Below, piece after piece: positions 19,944 to 34,606 of a stretch of 64,000 bases of DNA. The position numbers were made by a program, and so were the translations under genes. The notes beneath the pieces are model-generated. The model was not told where the DNA came from, did not search any database, and saw only the letters and a program-made list of their open reading frames with translations. Positions within the stretch are counted from its first letter, which is position 1. Each line of letters starts with the position of its first letter. Source of the stretch: Amblyomma americanum (lineage: Eukaryota; Arthropoda; Arachnida; Ixodida; Ixodidae); assembly GCF_052857255.1 (NCBI RefSeq), contig NC_135504.1, positions 146,098,121-146,162,120 on the forward strand, in the 5' to 3' direction.

Positions 19944-22900
19944 ATGATTTGACGCGTATCAGAGGAACACTTGTAAAACCGATGTGTTGTGATTTATCTC
20001 GTTTCGGTCTAAAACAGCTTGTTTTGCTGTATTAAGCAAGAATACATGCTTTTCGCGCGTTGTAAGAGAAAAAGTTTTGACGCGTGTCACAGGGACACTT
20101 GTAAAACCGATGTGCTCAGATTTAGCTCGTTTCGGTCTAAAACATCTTGTTTCGTTGTATTAAGCACGAATACATGCTTTTCGCGCAGGTATAAGAGAAA
20201 AAGTTTTAAAGGCATGTCACAGGGACACTTGTAAAACCGATGTGTTCAGATTTACCTCGTTTCGGTCTAAAACAGCTTGTTTCGTTGGACTAAGCACGAA
20301 TACATGCTTTTCGCGCAGTTATAAGAGAAAAAGATTAGACGCGTATCGGAGGAACACTTGTAAAACCGATGTGTTGTGATTTAGCTCGTTTCGGTCTAAA
20401 ACAGCTTGTTTCGTCGTATTAAGCACAAATACATGCTTTTAGCGCAGTTATAAGAGAAAACGTTTAGGCGCGTATCAGAGGAACACTTGTAAAACCGATG
20501 TGTTGTGATTTAACTCGTTTCGGTCTAAAACAGCTTGTTTCGTTGTATAAAGCAAGAATACATGCTTTTCGCGCAGTTATAAGAGAAAAAGTTTTGACGC
20601 GTATCACATGGACACTTGGAAAACCGATGTGTTCAGATCTAGCTCGTTTTGGTCTAAAACAGCTTGTTTCGTTGTATTAAGCACGAATACATGCTTTTCG
20701 CGCAGTTATAAGAGAAAAAGTTTTGACGCGTATCAGAGGAACACTTGTAAAACCGATGTGTTGTGATTTAGCTCGTTTCGGTCTAAAACAGCTTGTTTAG
20801 CTGTATTAAGCAAGAATACATGCTTTTCGCGCAGTTATAAGAGAAAAAAAAGTTTTGACGCGTATCAGAAAAACACTTGTAAAACCGATGTGTTGTGATT
20901 TAGCTCGTTTCGGTCTAAGACAGCTTGTTTCGCTGTATTAAGCAAGAATACGTGCTTTTCGCGCAGTTATAAGAGAAAAAGTTTTGATGCGTGTCATAGG
21001 GACACGTGTAAAACCGATGTGTTCAGATTTAGCTCGTTTCGGTCTAAAACAGCTTGTTTCGTTGTATTAAGCACGAATACATGCTTTTCGCGCAGTTATA
21101 AGAGAAAAAAGTTTTAAAGGCCTGTCACAGGGGCACTTGTGAAACCGATGTGTTCAGATTTACCTCGTTTCGGTCTAAAACAGCTTGTTTCGTTGAACTA
21201 AGCACGAATACATGCTTTTCGCGCAGTTATAAGAGAAAAAAGTTTTGACGCGTATCAGAGGAACACTTGTAAAACCGATGTGTTGTGATTTGGCTCGTTT
21301 CGGTCTAAAACAGCTTGTTTCGTTGTATTAAGCAAGAATACATGCTTTTCGCGCAGTTATAAGAGAAAAAGTTTTGACGCGTATCAGACGAACACTTGTA
21401 AAACCGATGTGTTCAGATTTACCTCTTTTCGGACTAAAACAGCCTGTTTCGTTGTATTAAGCACGAATACATGCTTTTCGCGCAGTTATAAGAGAAAAAG
21501 TTTTGACGCGTATCACATGGACACTTGGAAAACCGATGTGTTCAGATCTAGCTCGTTTTGGTCTAAAACAGCTTGTTTTGTTGTATTAAGCACGAATACA
21601 TGCTTTTCGCGCAGTTATAAGAGAAAAAGTTTTGACGCGTATCAGAGGAACACTTGTAAAACCGATGTGTTGTGATTTAGCTCGTTTCGGTCTAAAACAG
21701 CTTGTTTCGCTGTATTAAGCAAGAATACGTGCTTTTCGTGCAGTTATAAGAGAAAAAGTTTTGATGCGTGTCACAGGGACACGTTTAAACCGATGTGTTC
21801 AGATTTAGCTCGTTTCGGTCTAAAACAGCTTGATTCGTTGTATTAAGCACGAATACACGCTTTTCGCGCAGTTATAAGAGAAAAAGTTTTGACGAGTATC
21901 ACGTGGATACTTGTAAAACCGATGTGTTCAGATATAGCTCATCTCGGTCTAAAACAGCTTGTTTCGTTGTATTAAGCACGAATACATGCTTTTCGCGCAG
22001 TTATAAGAGAAAAAGTTTTGACGAATATCACGTGGATACTTGTAAAACCGATATGTTCAGATACAGCTCGTTTTGGTATAAAACAGATTGTTTCGTTGTA
22101 TTAAGCACGAATACATGCTTTTCGCGCAGTTATAAGAGAAAAAGTTCTGACGCGTGTCACAGGGACACTTGTAAAACCGATGTGTTCAGATTTAGCTTGT
22201 TTCGGTCTAAAAACAACTTGTTTTGTTGTATTAAGCACGAATACATGCTTTTCGCGCAGTTATAAGAGAAAAAGATTAGACGCCTATCGGAGGAACACTT
22301 GTAAAACCGATGTGTTGTGATTTAGCTCGTTTCGGTCTAAAACAGCTTGTTTCTTTGTATTAGCAAGAATACATGCTTTTCGCGCAGTTATAAGAGAAAA
22401 AGTATTGACGCTTATCAGAGGAACACTTGTAAAACCGATGTGTGGTGATTTAGCTCTTTTCGGTCTAAAACAGCTTGTTTCGTATTATTAAGCAAGAATA
22501 CGTGCTTTTCGCGCAGTAATAAGAGAAAAAGTTTTGACACGTGTCACAGGGACACTCGTAAAACCGATGTGATCAGATTTACCTCGTTTCGGTCAAAAAC
22601 AGCTTGTTTCGTTGGACTAAGCACGAATACAAGCTTTTCGCGCAGTTATCAGAGAAAAAAGTTTTTACGCGTATCAGAGGAACACGTAAAACCGGTGTGT
22701 TGTGATTTAGCTCGTTTCGGTCTAAAACAGCTTGTTTCGCTGTATTAAGCAAGAATACATGCTTTTCGCGCAGTTATAAGAGAAAAAGTTTTGACGCGTG
22801 TCACAGGGACACTTGTAAAACCGATGTGTTCAGATTTAGCTCGTTTCGGTCTAAAACAGCTTGTTTCGTTGTATTAAGCAAGAATACATGCTTTTCGCTC

Positions 22901-22964
22901 AGTTATAAGAGAAAAAGTTTTGACGCGTATCAGAGGAACACTTGTAAAACCGATGTGTTGTGAT

Positions 22965-25900
22965 TTATCTCGTTTCGGTCTAAAACAGCTTGTTTTGCTG
23001 TATTAAGCAAGAATACATGCTTTTCGCGCGTTGTAAGAGAAAAAGTTTTGACGCGTGTCACAGGGACACTTGTAAAACCGATGTGTTCAGATTTAGCTCG
23101 TTTCGGTCTAAAACATCTTGTTTCGTTGTATTAAGCACGAATACATGCTTTTCGCGCAGGTATAAGAGAAAAAGTTTTAAAGGCATGTCACAGGGACACT
23201 TGTAAAACCGATGTGTTCAGATTTACCTCGTTTCGGTCTAAAACAGCTTGTTTCGTTGGACTAAGCACGAATACATGCTTTTCGCGCAGTTATAAGAGAA
23301 AAAGATTAGACGCGTATTGGAGGAACACTTGTAAAACCGATGTGTTGTGATTTAGCTCGTTTCGGTCTAAAACAGCTTGTTTCGTCGTATTAAGCACAAA
23401 TACATGCTTTTAGCGCAGTTATAAGAGAAAAAGTTTAGGCGCGTATCAGAGGAACACTTGTAAAACCGATGTGTTGTGATTTAACTCGTTTCGGTCTAAA
23501 ACAGCTTGTTTCGTTGTATAATCAAGAATACATGCTTTTCGCGCAGTTATAAGAGAAAAAGTTTTGACGCGTATCACATGGACACTTGGAAAACCGATGT
23601 GTTCAGATCTAGCTCGTTTTGGTCTAAAACAGCTTGTTTCGTTGTATTAAGCACGAATACATGCTTTTCGCGCAGTTATAAGAGAAAAAGTTTTGACGCG
23701 TATCAGAGGAACACTTGTAAAACCGATGTGTTGTGATTTAGCTCGTTTCGGTCTAAAACAGCTTGTTTCGCTGTATTAAGCAAGAATACGTGCTTTTCGC
23801 GCAGTTATAAGAGAAAAAGTTTTGATGCGTGTTCCAGAGACACGTGTAAACCGATGTGTTCAGATTTAGCTCGTTTCGGTCTAAAACAGCTTGATTCGTT
23901 GTATTAGGCACGAATACATGCTTTTCGCGCAGTTATAAGAGAAAAAGTTTTGACGAGTATCACGTGGATACTTGTAAAACCGATGTGTTCAGATATAGCT
24001 CATCTCGGTCTAAAACAGCTTGTTTCGTTGTATTAAGCAAGAATACATGCTTTTCGCGCAGTTAAAAGAGAAAAAGTTTTGACGCGTATCAGAGGAACAC
24101 TTGTAAAACCGATGTGTTGTGATTTAGCTCGTTTCGGTCTAAAACAGCTTGTTTAGCTGTATTAAGCAAGAATACATGCTTTTCGCGCAGTTATAAGAGA
24201 AAAAAAAGTTTTGACGCGTATCAGAGAAACACTTGTAAAACCGATGTGTTGTGATTTAGCTCGTTTCGGTCTAAGACAGCTTGTTTCGCTGTATTAAGCA
24301 AGAATACGTGCTTTTCGCGCAGTTATAAGAGAAAAAGTTTTGATGCGTGTCACAGGGACACGTGTAAAACCGATGTGTTCAGATTTAGCTCGTTTCGGTC
24401 TAAAACAGCTTGTTTCGTTGGACTAAGCACGAATACATGCTTTTCGCGCAGTTATAAGAGAAAAAGATTAGACGCGTATCGGAGGAACACTTGTAAAACC
24501 GATGTGTTATGATTTAGCTCGTTTCGGTCTAAAACAGCTTGTTTCTTTGTATTAGCAAGAATACATGCTTTTCGCGCAGTTATAAGAGAAAAAGTTTTGA
24601 CGCGTGTCACAGGGACACTTGTAAAACCGATGTGTTCAGATTTAGCTCGTTTCGGTCTAAAAACAACTTGTTTTGTTGTATTAAGCACGAATACATGCTT
24701 TTCGCGCAGTTATAAGAGAAAAAGATTAGACGCGTATCGGAGGAACACTTGTAAAACCGATGTGTTGTGATTTAGCTTGTTTCGGTCTAAAACAGCTTGT
24801 TTCTTTGTATTAGCAAGAATACATGCTTTTCGCGCAGTTATAAGAGAAAAAGTTTTGACGCGTATCAGAGGAACACTTGTAAAACCGATGTGTTGTGATT
24901 TAGCTCGCTTCGGTCTAAAACAGCTTGTTTCGCTGTATTAAGCAAGAATACGTGCTTTTCGCGCAGTAATAAGAGAAAACGTTTTGACGCGTGTCACAGG
25001 GACACTCGTAAAACCGATGTGATCAGGTTTACCTCGTTTCGGTCTAAAACAGCTTGTTTCGTTGGACTAAGCACGAATACATGCTTTTCGCTCAGTTATA
25101 AGAGAAAAAGTTTTGACGCGTATCAGAGGAACACTTGTAAAACCGATGTGTTGTGATTTATCTCGTTTCGGTCTAAAACAGCTTGTTTCGCTGTATTAAG
25201 CAAGAATACATGCTTTTCGGGCAGTTATAAGAGAAAAAGTGTTGACGCGTGTCACAGGAACACTTGTAAAACCGATGTGTTGCGATTTAGCTCGTTTCGG
25301 TCTAAAACAGCTTGTTTCGCTGTATTAAGCAAGAATACATGCTTTTCGCGCAGTTATAAGAGAAAAAGTTTTACAGGCATGTCACAGGGACACTTGTAAA
25401 ACCGATGTGTACAGATTTAGCTCATTTCGGTCTAAAACAGCTTGTTTCGTTGTATTAAGCACGAATACATGCTTTTCGCGCAGTTATAAGAGAAACAGTT
25501 TTGTCGCGTATCAGAGGAACACTTGTAAAACCGATGTGTTGTGATTTATCTCGTTTCGGTCTAAAACAGCTTGTTTCGCTGTATTAAGCAAGAATACATG
25601 CTTTTCGCGCGTTATAAGAGAAAAAGTTTTGACGCGTGTCACAGGGACACTTGTAAAACCGATGTGTTCAGATTTAGCTCGTTTCGGTCTAAAACATCTT
25701 GTTTCGTTGTATTAAGCACGAATACATGCTTTTCGCGCAGGTATAAGAGAAAAAGTTTTAAAGGCATGTCACAGGGACACTTGTAAAACCGATGTGTTCA
25801 GATTTACCTCGTTTCGGTCTAAAACAGCTTGTTTCGTTGGACTAAGCACGAATACATGCTTTTCGCGCAGTTATAAGAGAAAAAGATTAGACGCGTATCG

Positions 25901-27869
25901 GAGGAACACTTGTAAAACCGATGTGTTGTGATTTAGCTCGTTTCGGTCTAAAACAGCTTGTTTCTTTGTATTAGCAAGAATACATGCTTTTCGCGCAGTT
26001 ATAAGAGAAAAAGTTTTGACGCGTATCAGAGGAACACTTGTAAAACCGATGTGTTGTGATTTAGCTCGTTTCGGTCTAAAACAGCTTGTTTCGCTGTATT
26101 AAGCAAGAATACGTGCTTTTCGCGCAGTAATAAGAGAAAAAGTTTTGACGCGTGTCACAGGGACACTCGTAAAACCGATGTGATCAGATTTACCTCGTTT
26201 CGGTCTAAAACAGCTTGTTTCGTTGGACTAAGCACGAATACAAGCTTTTCGCGCAGTTATCAGAGAAAAAGTTTTGACGCGTATCAGAGGAACACTTGTA
26301 AAACCGGTGTGTTGTGATTTAGCTCGTTTCGGTCTAAAACAGCTTGTTTCGCTGTATTAAGCAAGAATACATGCTTTTCGCGCAGTTATAAGAGAAAAAG
26401 TTTTGACGCGTGTCACAGGGACACTTGTAAAACCGATGTGTTCAGATTTAGCTCGTTTCGGTCTAAAACAGCTTGTTTCGTTGTATTAAGCAAGAATACA
26501 TGCTTTTCGCTCAGTTATAAGAGAAAAAGTTTTGACGCGTATCAGAGGAACACTTGTAAAACCGATGTGTTGTGATTTATCTCGTTTCGGTCTAAAACAG
26601 GTTGTTTCGTTGTATTAAGCAAGAATACATGCTTTTCGCGCAGTTATAAGAGAAAAAGTTTTGACGCGTGTCACAGGGACACTTGTAAAACCGATGTGTT
26701 CAAATTTAGCTCGTTTCGGTCTAAAACAACTTGTTTCGTTGTATTAGGCACGAATACATGCTTTTCGCGCAGGTATAAGAGAAAAAGTTTTAAATTCATG
26801 TCACAGGGACACTTGTAAAACCGATGTGTTCAGATTTACCTCGTTTCGGTCTAAAACAGCTTGTTTCGTTGGACTAAGCACGAATACATGCTTTTCGCGC
26901 AGTTATAAGAGAAAAAAGTTTTGACGCGTATCAGAGGAACACTTGTAAAACCGATGTGTTGTGATTTAGCTCGTTTCGGTCTAAAACAGCTTGTTTCGCT
27001 GTATTAAGCAGGAATACATGCTTTTCGCGCAGTTATAAGAGAAAAAGTTTTACAGGCATGTCACAGGGACACTTGTAAAACCGATGTGTACAGATTTAGC
27101 TCATTTCGGTCTAAAACAGCTTGTTTCGTTGTATTAAGCACGAATACATGCTTTTCGCGCAGTTATAAGAGAAAAAGTTTTGTCGCGTATCAGAGGAACA
27201 CTTGTAAAACCGATGTGTTGTGATTTAGCTCTTTTCGGTCAATAACAGCTTGTTTCGTATTATTAAGCAAGAATACGTGCTTTTCGCGCAGTAATAAGAG
27301 GAAAAAGTTTTGACGCGTGTCACAGGGACACTCGTAAAACTGATGTGTTCAGATTTACCTCGTTTCGGTCTAAAACAGCTTGTTTCGTTGGACTAAGCAC
27401 GAATACATGCTTTTCGCGCAGTTATAAGAGAAAAAAGTTTTGACGCGTATCACATGGACACTTGTAAAACCGGTGTTCAGATCTAGCTCGTTTTGGTCTA
27501 AAACAGCTTGTTTCGTTGTATTAAGCACGAATACAATCTTTTCGCGCAGTTATAGGAGGAAAAGACTTGACGCGTATCACATGGACACTTTTAAAACCGA
27601 TGTGTTCAGATTTAGCTCGTTTCGCTCTAAAACAGCTTGTTTCGTTGTATTAAGCACGAATACATGCTTTTCGCGCAGTTATAAGAGAAAAAGTTTTGAC
27701 GCGTATCAGAGGAACACTTGTAAAACCGATGTGTTGTGATTTAACTCATTTCGGTCGAAAACAGCTTGTTTCGCTGTATTAAGGAAGAATACATGCTTTT
27801 CGCGCAGTTATAAGAGAAAAAGTTTTGACGCGTGTCACAGGGATGCTTGTAAAACCGATGTGTTCAGAT
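22965..27869. repeat. Higher-order repeat, 5-kb satellite unit, copy 1
   Basis: 4905 bp (38 monomers), directly followed by another copy. It lacks three monomers near 26.1 kb that copy 2 has. It ends in a CACAGGGATGCTTG monomer (near 27838) and jumps back to the unit start (GTTTTGCTGTATTAAG near 27897). No PLE in this copy. Confidence 0.83.
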
Positions 27870-30800
27870 TTAGCTCGTTTCGGTCTAAAACAGCTTGTTT
27901 TGCTGTATTAAGCAAGAATACATGCTTTTCGCGCGTTGTAAGAGAAAAAGTTTTGACGCGTGTCACAGGGACACTTGTAAAACCGATGTGTTCAGATTTA
28001 GCTCGTTTCGGTCTAAAACATCTTGTTTCGTTGTATTAAGCACGAATACATGCTTTTCGCGCAGGTATAAGAGAAAAAGTTTTAAAGGCATGTCACAGGG
28101 ACACTTGTAAAACCGATGTGTTCAGATTTACCTCGTTTCGGTCTAAAACAGCTTGTTTCGTTGGACTAAGCACGAATACATGCTTTTCGCGCAGTTATAA
28201 GAGAAAAAGATTAGACGCGTATCGGAGGAACACTTGTAAAACCGATGTGTTGTGATTTAGCTCGTTTCGGTCTAAAACAGCTTGTTTCGTCGTATTAAGC
28301 ACAAATACATGCTTTTAGCGCAGTTATAAGAGAAAAAGTTTAGGCGCGTATCAGAGGAACACTTGTAAAACCGATGTGTTGTGATTTAACTCGTTTCGGT
28401 CTAAAACAGCTTGTTTCGTTGTATAATCAAGAATACATGCTTTTCGCGCAGTTATAAGAGAAAAAGTTTTGACGCGTATCACATGGACACTTGGAAAACC
28501 GATGTGTTCAGATCTAGCTCGTTTTGGTCTAAAACAGCTTGTTTCGTTGTATTAAGCACGAATACATGCTTTTCGCGCAGTTATAAGAGAAAAAGTTTTG
28601 ACGCGTATCAGAGGAACACTTGTAAAACCGATGTGTTGTGATTTAGCTCGTTTCGGTCTAAAACAGCTTGTTTCGCTGTATTAAGCAAGAATACGTGCTT
28701 TTCGCGCAGTTATAAGAGAAAAAGTTTTGATGCGTGTTCCAGAGACACGTGTAAACCGATGTGTTCAGATTTAGCTCGTTTCGGTCTAAAACAGCTTGAT
28801 TCGTTGTATTAGGCACGAATACATGCTTTTCGCGCAGTTATAAGAGAAAAAGTTTTGACGAGTATCACGTGGATACTTGTAAAACCGATGTGTTCAGATA
28901 TAGCTCATCTCGGTCTAAAACAGCTTGTTTCGTTGTATTAAGCAAGAATACATGCTTTTCGCGCAGTTAAAAGAGAAAAAGTTTTGACGCGTATCAGAGG
29001 AACACTTGTAAAACCGATGTGTTGTGATTTAGCTCGTTTCGGTCTAAAACAGCTTGTTTAGCTGTATTAAGCAAGAATACATGCTTTTCGCGCAGTTATA
29101 AGAGAAAAAAAAGTTTTGACGCGTATCAGAGAAACACTTGTAAAACCGATGTGTTGTGATTTAGCTCGTTTTGGTCTAAGACAGCTTGTTTCGCTGTATT
29201 AAGCAAGAATACGTGCTTTTCGCGCAGTTATAAGAGAAAAAGTTTTGATGCGTGTCACAGGGACACGTGTAAAACCGATGTGTTCAGATTTAGCTCGTTT
29301 CGGTCTAAAACAGCTTGTTTCGTTGGACTAAGCACGAATACATGCTTTTCGCGCAGTTATAAGAGAAAAAGATTAGACGCGTATCGGAGGAACACTTGTA
29401 AAACCGATGTGTTATGATTTAGCTCGTTTCGGTCTAAAACAGCTTGTTTCTTTGTATTAGCAAGAATACATGCTTTTCGCGCAGTTATAAGAGAAAAAGT
29501 TTTGACGCGTGTCACAGGGACACTTGTAAAACCGATGTGTTCAGATTTAGCTCGTTTCGGTCTAAAAACAACTTGTTTTGTTGTATTAAGCACGAATACA
29601 TGCTTTTCGCGCAGTTATAAGAGAAAAAGATTAGACGCGTATCGGAGGAACACTTGTAAAACCGATGTGTTGTGATTTAGCTTGTTTCGGTCTAAAACAG
29701 CTTGTTTCTTTGTATTAGCAAGAATACATGCTTTTCGCGCAGTTATAAGAGAAAAAGTTTTGACGCGTATCAGAGGAACACTTGTAAAACCGATGTGTTG
29801 TGATTTAGCTCGCTTCGGTCTAAAACAGCTTGTTTCGCTGTATTAAGCAAGAATACGTGCTTTTCGCGCAGTAATAAGAGAAAACGTTTTGACGCGTGTC
29901 ACAGGGACACTCGTAAAACCGATGTGATCAGGTTTACCTCGTTTCAGTCTAAAACATCTTGTTTCGTTGGACTAAGCACGAATACATGCTTTTCGCTCAG
30001 TTATAAGAGAAAAAGTTTTGACGCGTATCAGAGGAACACTTGTAAAACCGATGTGTTGTGATTTATCTCGTTTCGGTCTAAAACAGCTTGTTTCGCTGTA
30101 TTAAGCAAGAATACATGCTTTTCGCGCAGTTATAAGAGAAAAAGTGTTGACGCGTGTCACAGGAACACTTGTAAAACCGATGTGTTGCGATTTAGCTCGT
30201 TTCGGTCTAAAACAGCTTGTTTCGCTGTATTAAGCAAGAATACATGCTTTTCGCGCAGTTATAAGAGAAAAAGTTTTACAGGCATGTCACAGGGACACTT
30301 GTAAAACCGATGTGTACAGATTTAGCTCATTTCGGTCTAAAAGAGCTTGTTTCGTTGTATTAAGCACGAATACATGCTTTTCGCGCAGTTATAAGAGAAA
30401 CAGTTTTGTCGCGTATCAGAGGAACACTTGTAAAACCGATGTGTTGTGATTTATCTCGTTTCGGTCTAAAACAGCTTGTTTCGCTGTATTAAGCAAGAAT
30501 ACATGCTTTTCGCGCGTTATAAGAGAAAAAGTTTTGACGCGTGTCACAGGGACACTTGTAAAACCGATGTGTTCAGATTTAGCTCGTTTCGGTCTAAAAC
30601 ATCTTGTTTCGTTGTATTAAGCACGAATACATGCTTTTCGCGCAGGTATAAGAGAAAAAGTTTTAAAGGCATGTCACAGGGACACTTGTAAAACCGATGT
30701 GTTCAGATTTACCTCGTTTCGGTCTAAAACAGCTTGTTTCGTTGGACTAAGCACGAATACATGCTTTTCGCGCAGTTATAAGAGAAAAAGATTAGACGCG

Positions 30801-33162
30801 TATCGGAGGAACACTTGTAAAACCGATGTGTTGTGATTTAGCTCGTTTCGGTCTAAAACAGCTTGTTTCTTTGTATTAGCAAGAATACATGCTTTTCGCG
30901 CAGTTATAAGAGAAAAAGTTTTGACGCGTATCAGAGGAACACTTGTAAAACCGATGTGTTGTGATTTAGCTCGTTTCGGTCTAAAACAGCTTGTTTCGCT
31001 GTATTAAGCAAGAATACGTGCTTTTCGCGCAGTTATAAGAGAAAAAGTTCTGACGCGTGTCACAGGGACACTTGTAAAACCGATGTGTTCAGATTTAGCT
31101 CGTTTCGGTCTAAAAACAACTTGTTTTGTTGTATTAAGCACGAATACATGCTTTTCGCGCAGTTATAAGAGAAAAAGATTAGACGCGTATCGGAGGAACA
31201 CTTGTAAAACCGATGTGTTGTGATTTAGCTCGTTTCGGTCTAAAACAGCTTGTTTCTTTGTATTAGCAAGAATACATGCTTTTCGCGCAGTTATAAGAGA
31301 AAAAGTTTTGACGCGTATCAGAGGAACACTTGTAAAACCGATGTGTTGTGATTTAGCTCGTTTCGGTCTAAAACAGCTTGTTTCGCTGTATTAAGCAAGA
31401 ATACGTGCTTTTCGCGCAGTAATAAGAGAAAAAGTTTTGACGCGTGTCACAGGGACACTCGTAAAACCGATGTGATCAGATTTACCTCGTTTCGGTCTAA
31501 AACAGCTTGTTTCGTTGGACTAAGCACGAATACAAGCTTTTCGCGCAGTTATCAGAGAAAAAAGTTTTGACGCGTATCAGAGGAACACTTGTAAAACCGG
31601 TGTGTTGTGATTTAGCTCGTTTCGGTCTAAAACAGCTTGTTTCGCTGTATTAAGCAAGAATACATGCTTTTCGCGCAGTTATAAGAGAAAAAGTTTTGAC
31701 GCGTGTCACAGGGACACTTGTAAAACCGATGTGTTCAGATTTAGCTCGTTTCGGTCTAAAACAGCTTGTTTCGTTGTATTAAGCAAGAATACATGCTTTT
31801 CGCTCAGTTATAAGAGAAAAAGTTTTGACGCGTATCAGAGGAACACTTGTAAAACCGATGTGTTGTGATTTATCTCGTTTCGGTCTAAAACAGCTTGTTT
31901 CGCTGTATTAAGCAAGAATACATGCTTTTCGCGCAGTTATAAGAGAAAAAGTTTTGACGCGTGTCACAGGGACACTTGTAAAACCGATGTGTTCAGATTT
32001 AGCTCGTTTTGGTCTAAAACATCTTGTTTCGTTGTATTAAGCACGAATACATGCTTTTCGCGCAGGTATAAGAGAAAAAGTTTTAAATTCATGTCACAGG
32101 GACACTTGTAAAACCGATGTGTTCAGATTTACCTCGTTTCGGTCTAAAACAGCTTGTTTCGTTGGACTAAGCACGAATACATGCTTTTCGCGCAGTTATA
32201 AGAGAAAAAAGTTTTGACGCGTATCAGAGGAACACTTGTAAAACCGATGTGTTGTGATTTAGCTCGTTTCGGTCTAAAACAGCTTGTTTCGCTGTATTAA
32301 GCAGGAATACATGCTTTTCGCGCAGTTATAAGAGAAAAAGTTTTACAGGCATGTCACAGGGACACTTGTAAAACCGATGTGTACAGATTTAGCTCATTTC
32401 GGTCTAAAACAGCTTGTTTCGTTGTATTAAGCACGAATACATGCTTTTCGCGCAGTTATAAGAGAAAAAGTTTTGTCGCGTATCAGAGGAACACTTGTAA
32501 AACCGATGTGTTGTGATTTAGCTCTTTTCGGTCAATAACAGCTTGTTTCGTATTATTAAGCAAGAATACGTGCTTTTCGCGCAGTAATAAGAGGAAAAAG
32601 TTTTGACGCGTGTCACAGGGACACTCGTAAAACCGATGTGTTCAGATTTACCTCGTTTCGGTCTAAAACAGCTTGTTTCGTTGGACTAAGCACGAATACA
32701 TGCTTTTCGCGCAGTTATAAGAGAAAAAAGTTTTGACGCGTATCACATGGACACTTGTAAAACCGGTGTTCAGATCTAGCTCGTTTTGGTCTAAAACAGC
32801 TTGTTTCGTTGTATTAAGCACGAATACAATCTTTTCGCGCAGTTATAGGAGGAAAAGACTTGACGCGTATCACATGGACACTTTTAAAACCGATGTGTTC
32901 AGATTTAGCTCGTTTCGCTCTAAAACAGCTTGTTTCGTTGTATTAAGCACGAATACATGCTTTTCGCGCAGTTATAAGAGAAAAAGTTTTGACGCGTATC
33001 AGAGGAACACTTGTAAAACCGATGTGTTGTGATTTAACTCATTTCGGTCTAAAACAGCTTGTTTCGCTGTATTAAGGAAGAATACATGCTTTTCGCGCAG
33101 TTATAAGAGAAAAAGTTTTGACGCGTGTCACAGGGATGCTTGTAAAACCGATGTGTTCAGAT
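27870..33162. repeat. Higher-order repeat, 5-kb satellite unit, copy 2
   Basis: About 5293 bp (41 monomers). Landmarks 22990, 23506, 24452 and 25571 recur 4905 bp later; 27440 recurs 5293 bp later at 32733. It then runs on into PLE-A3, as copy 0 runs into PLE-A1. Confidence 0.83.
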
Positions 33163-33685
33163 TTAGCTCGTTTCGGTCTAAAACAGCTTGTTTCGTTTTA
33201 TTAAGCAGGAATATATGCTTTTCGCGCAGTTATAAGAGAAAAAGTTTAGACGCGTATCAGAGGAACACTTGTAAAACCGATGTGTTGTGATTTAGCTCGT
33301 TTCGGTCTAAAACAGCGTGTTTCGCTGTATTAAGCAAGAATACATGCTTTTCGCGCAGTTATAAGAGAAAACGTTTAGACGCGTGTCACAGGGACACTCG
33401 TAAAACCGATGTGTTCAGATTTAGCTCGTTTCGGTCTAAAACAGCTTGTTTCGTCATATTAAGCACGAATACATGCTTTTCGCGCAGTTATAAGAGAAAA
33501 AGTTTTGACGCGTATCAGAGGAACACTTGTAAAACCGATGTGTTGTGATTTAGCTCGTTTCGGTCTAAAACAGCTTGTTTCGCTATATTAAGCAAGAATA
33601 CATGCTTTTCGCGCAGTTATAAGAGAAAAAGTTTTGACGCGTGTCACAGGGACACTTGTAAAACCGATGTGTTCAGATTTAGCTC

Positions 33686-34606
33686 AGTGTGCAGAGTGGC
33701 TTGTTGGGCGAGTTGGTTTACCATATTGAAAATATACCTGCGCTCAAAAGACACGGACTGAAAGATAAAGACACACACAAACAGCGCTGGACTTACAACT
33801 GAATTTTTTATTCGGGAAACACTGCTCTTTATACACATCAGCAGCTGATAAAAATGGAAGATGGTAACACCCGGATGATAAAAATCGACAAACTGTCTCG
33901 TCACATGTCCAGTCCTACCTTCCCTTTTGCAAAAATGCCTTTTCCTTTGATAGTAGTGAACGGGACGTGCTACTCACGCATGCAACCCCACTGTCCGCTA
34001 TGCTCATGGCTTCATATATTTCACGCGTCGTTTGGTCACGGTTCCTGCTTACTATCTTCGTCTCGTTATAGGAAGGTACACATTTACACTCTTGACAATG
34101 AACCACCAAATTCCCATCGCCTTTCCGTTCCATGTTCCTCCAATGTTCACGGAGCCACTCGTTCAAACACCGCCCCGTTTGGCCTACATATGCTTTTCCA
34201 CATGTCAGCGGCATCCTGTAAACCACTCCTTCTGCGCATGCGACCATGGGGACTTGGTGTTTCTTTTTACACCCCTTAGCTTTTCTTTCTGGGTACGTTA
34301 CTATTTTGCATACCTTTCCAATTTGTCCGGGGCTGAAAAAACGACCCTAGTTTTTACTTTCGATGCAATTCTTTTAAGATTATGGGACACCCCATGAATG
34401 TACGGAATCACCACCGTTTTCTCCCTTTGTTTTGCTCCCTCCTTGCTAGGCACCGTACCCTTTTTCCCACATTTCTTGAGCAGGCTGCTGATGTGTATAA
34501 AGAGCAGTGTTTCCAGAAAAAAAAAATTCAGTTGTAAGTCCAGCGCTGTGTGTGTGTGTCTTTATCTTTCATTCCGTGTCTTTTGAGCGCAGGTATATTT
34601 TCATTA
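33686..34606 (-). mobile_element. PLE-A, copy 3
   Basis: Same architecture and flanks. Shares the interrupted (AC) run with copies 4-6 and the CATTCCGTG right-arm change with copy 2, so it is a mosaic of the two groups. Confidence 0.88.
33915..34483 (-). pseudogene. PLE-A3 GIY-YIG endonuclease remnant
   Basis: Identical in its open part to copies 4 and 6 by protein (110 codons, GVVY, YVG, REH, REIYEA all present). Common linker frameshift retained. Confidence 0.83.

Larger units (their letters stand above)
17111..33685. repeat. 129-bp satellite array, block 3
   Basis: 16.6 kb, about 128 monomers, without PLE insertion. From 17246 to about 19943 it matches 50081-52903; from about 20.0 to 21.1 kb it resembles 0.25-1.7 kb; from 22737 it repeats the start of the window (offset 22736); 22965-33162 is a tandem pair of 5-kb HORs. 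No gene or RNA seen. Confidence 0.96.

Noticed and set aside
21903..22265. Open frames of 60-120 codons across satellite monomers on both strands, with a 43-residue repeat
   Set aside because: 129 is 3 x 43, so one frame persists from monomer to monomer and yields a periodic peptide by chance. The GTTGTGATTT tail type brings an in-frame TGA every one to three monomers, and there is no start context or coding signature.
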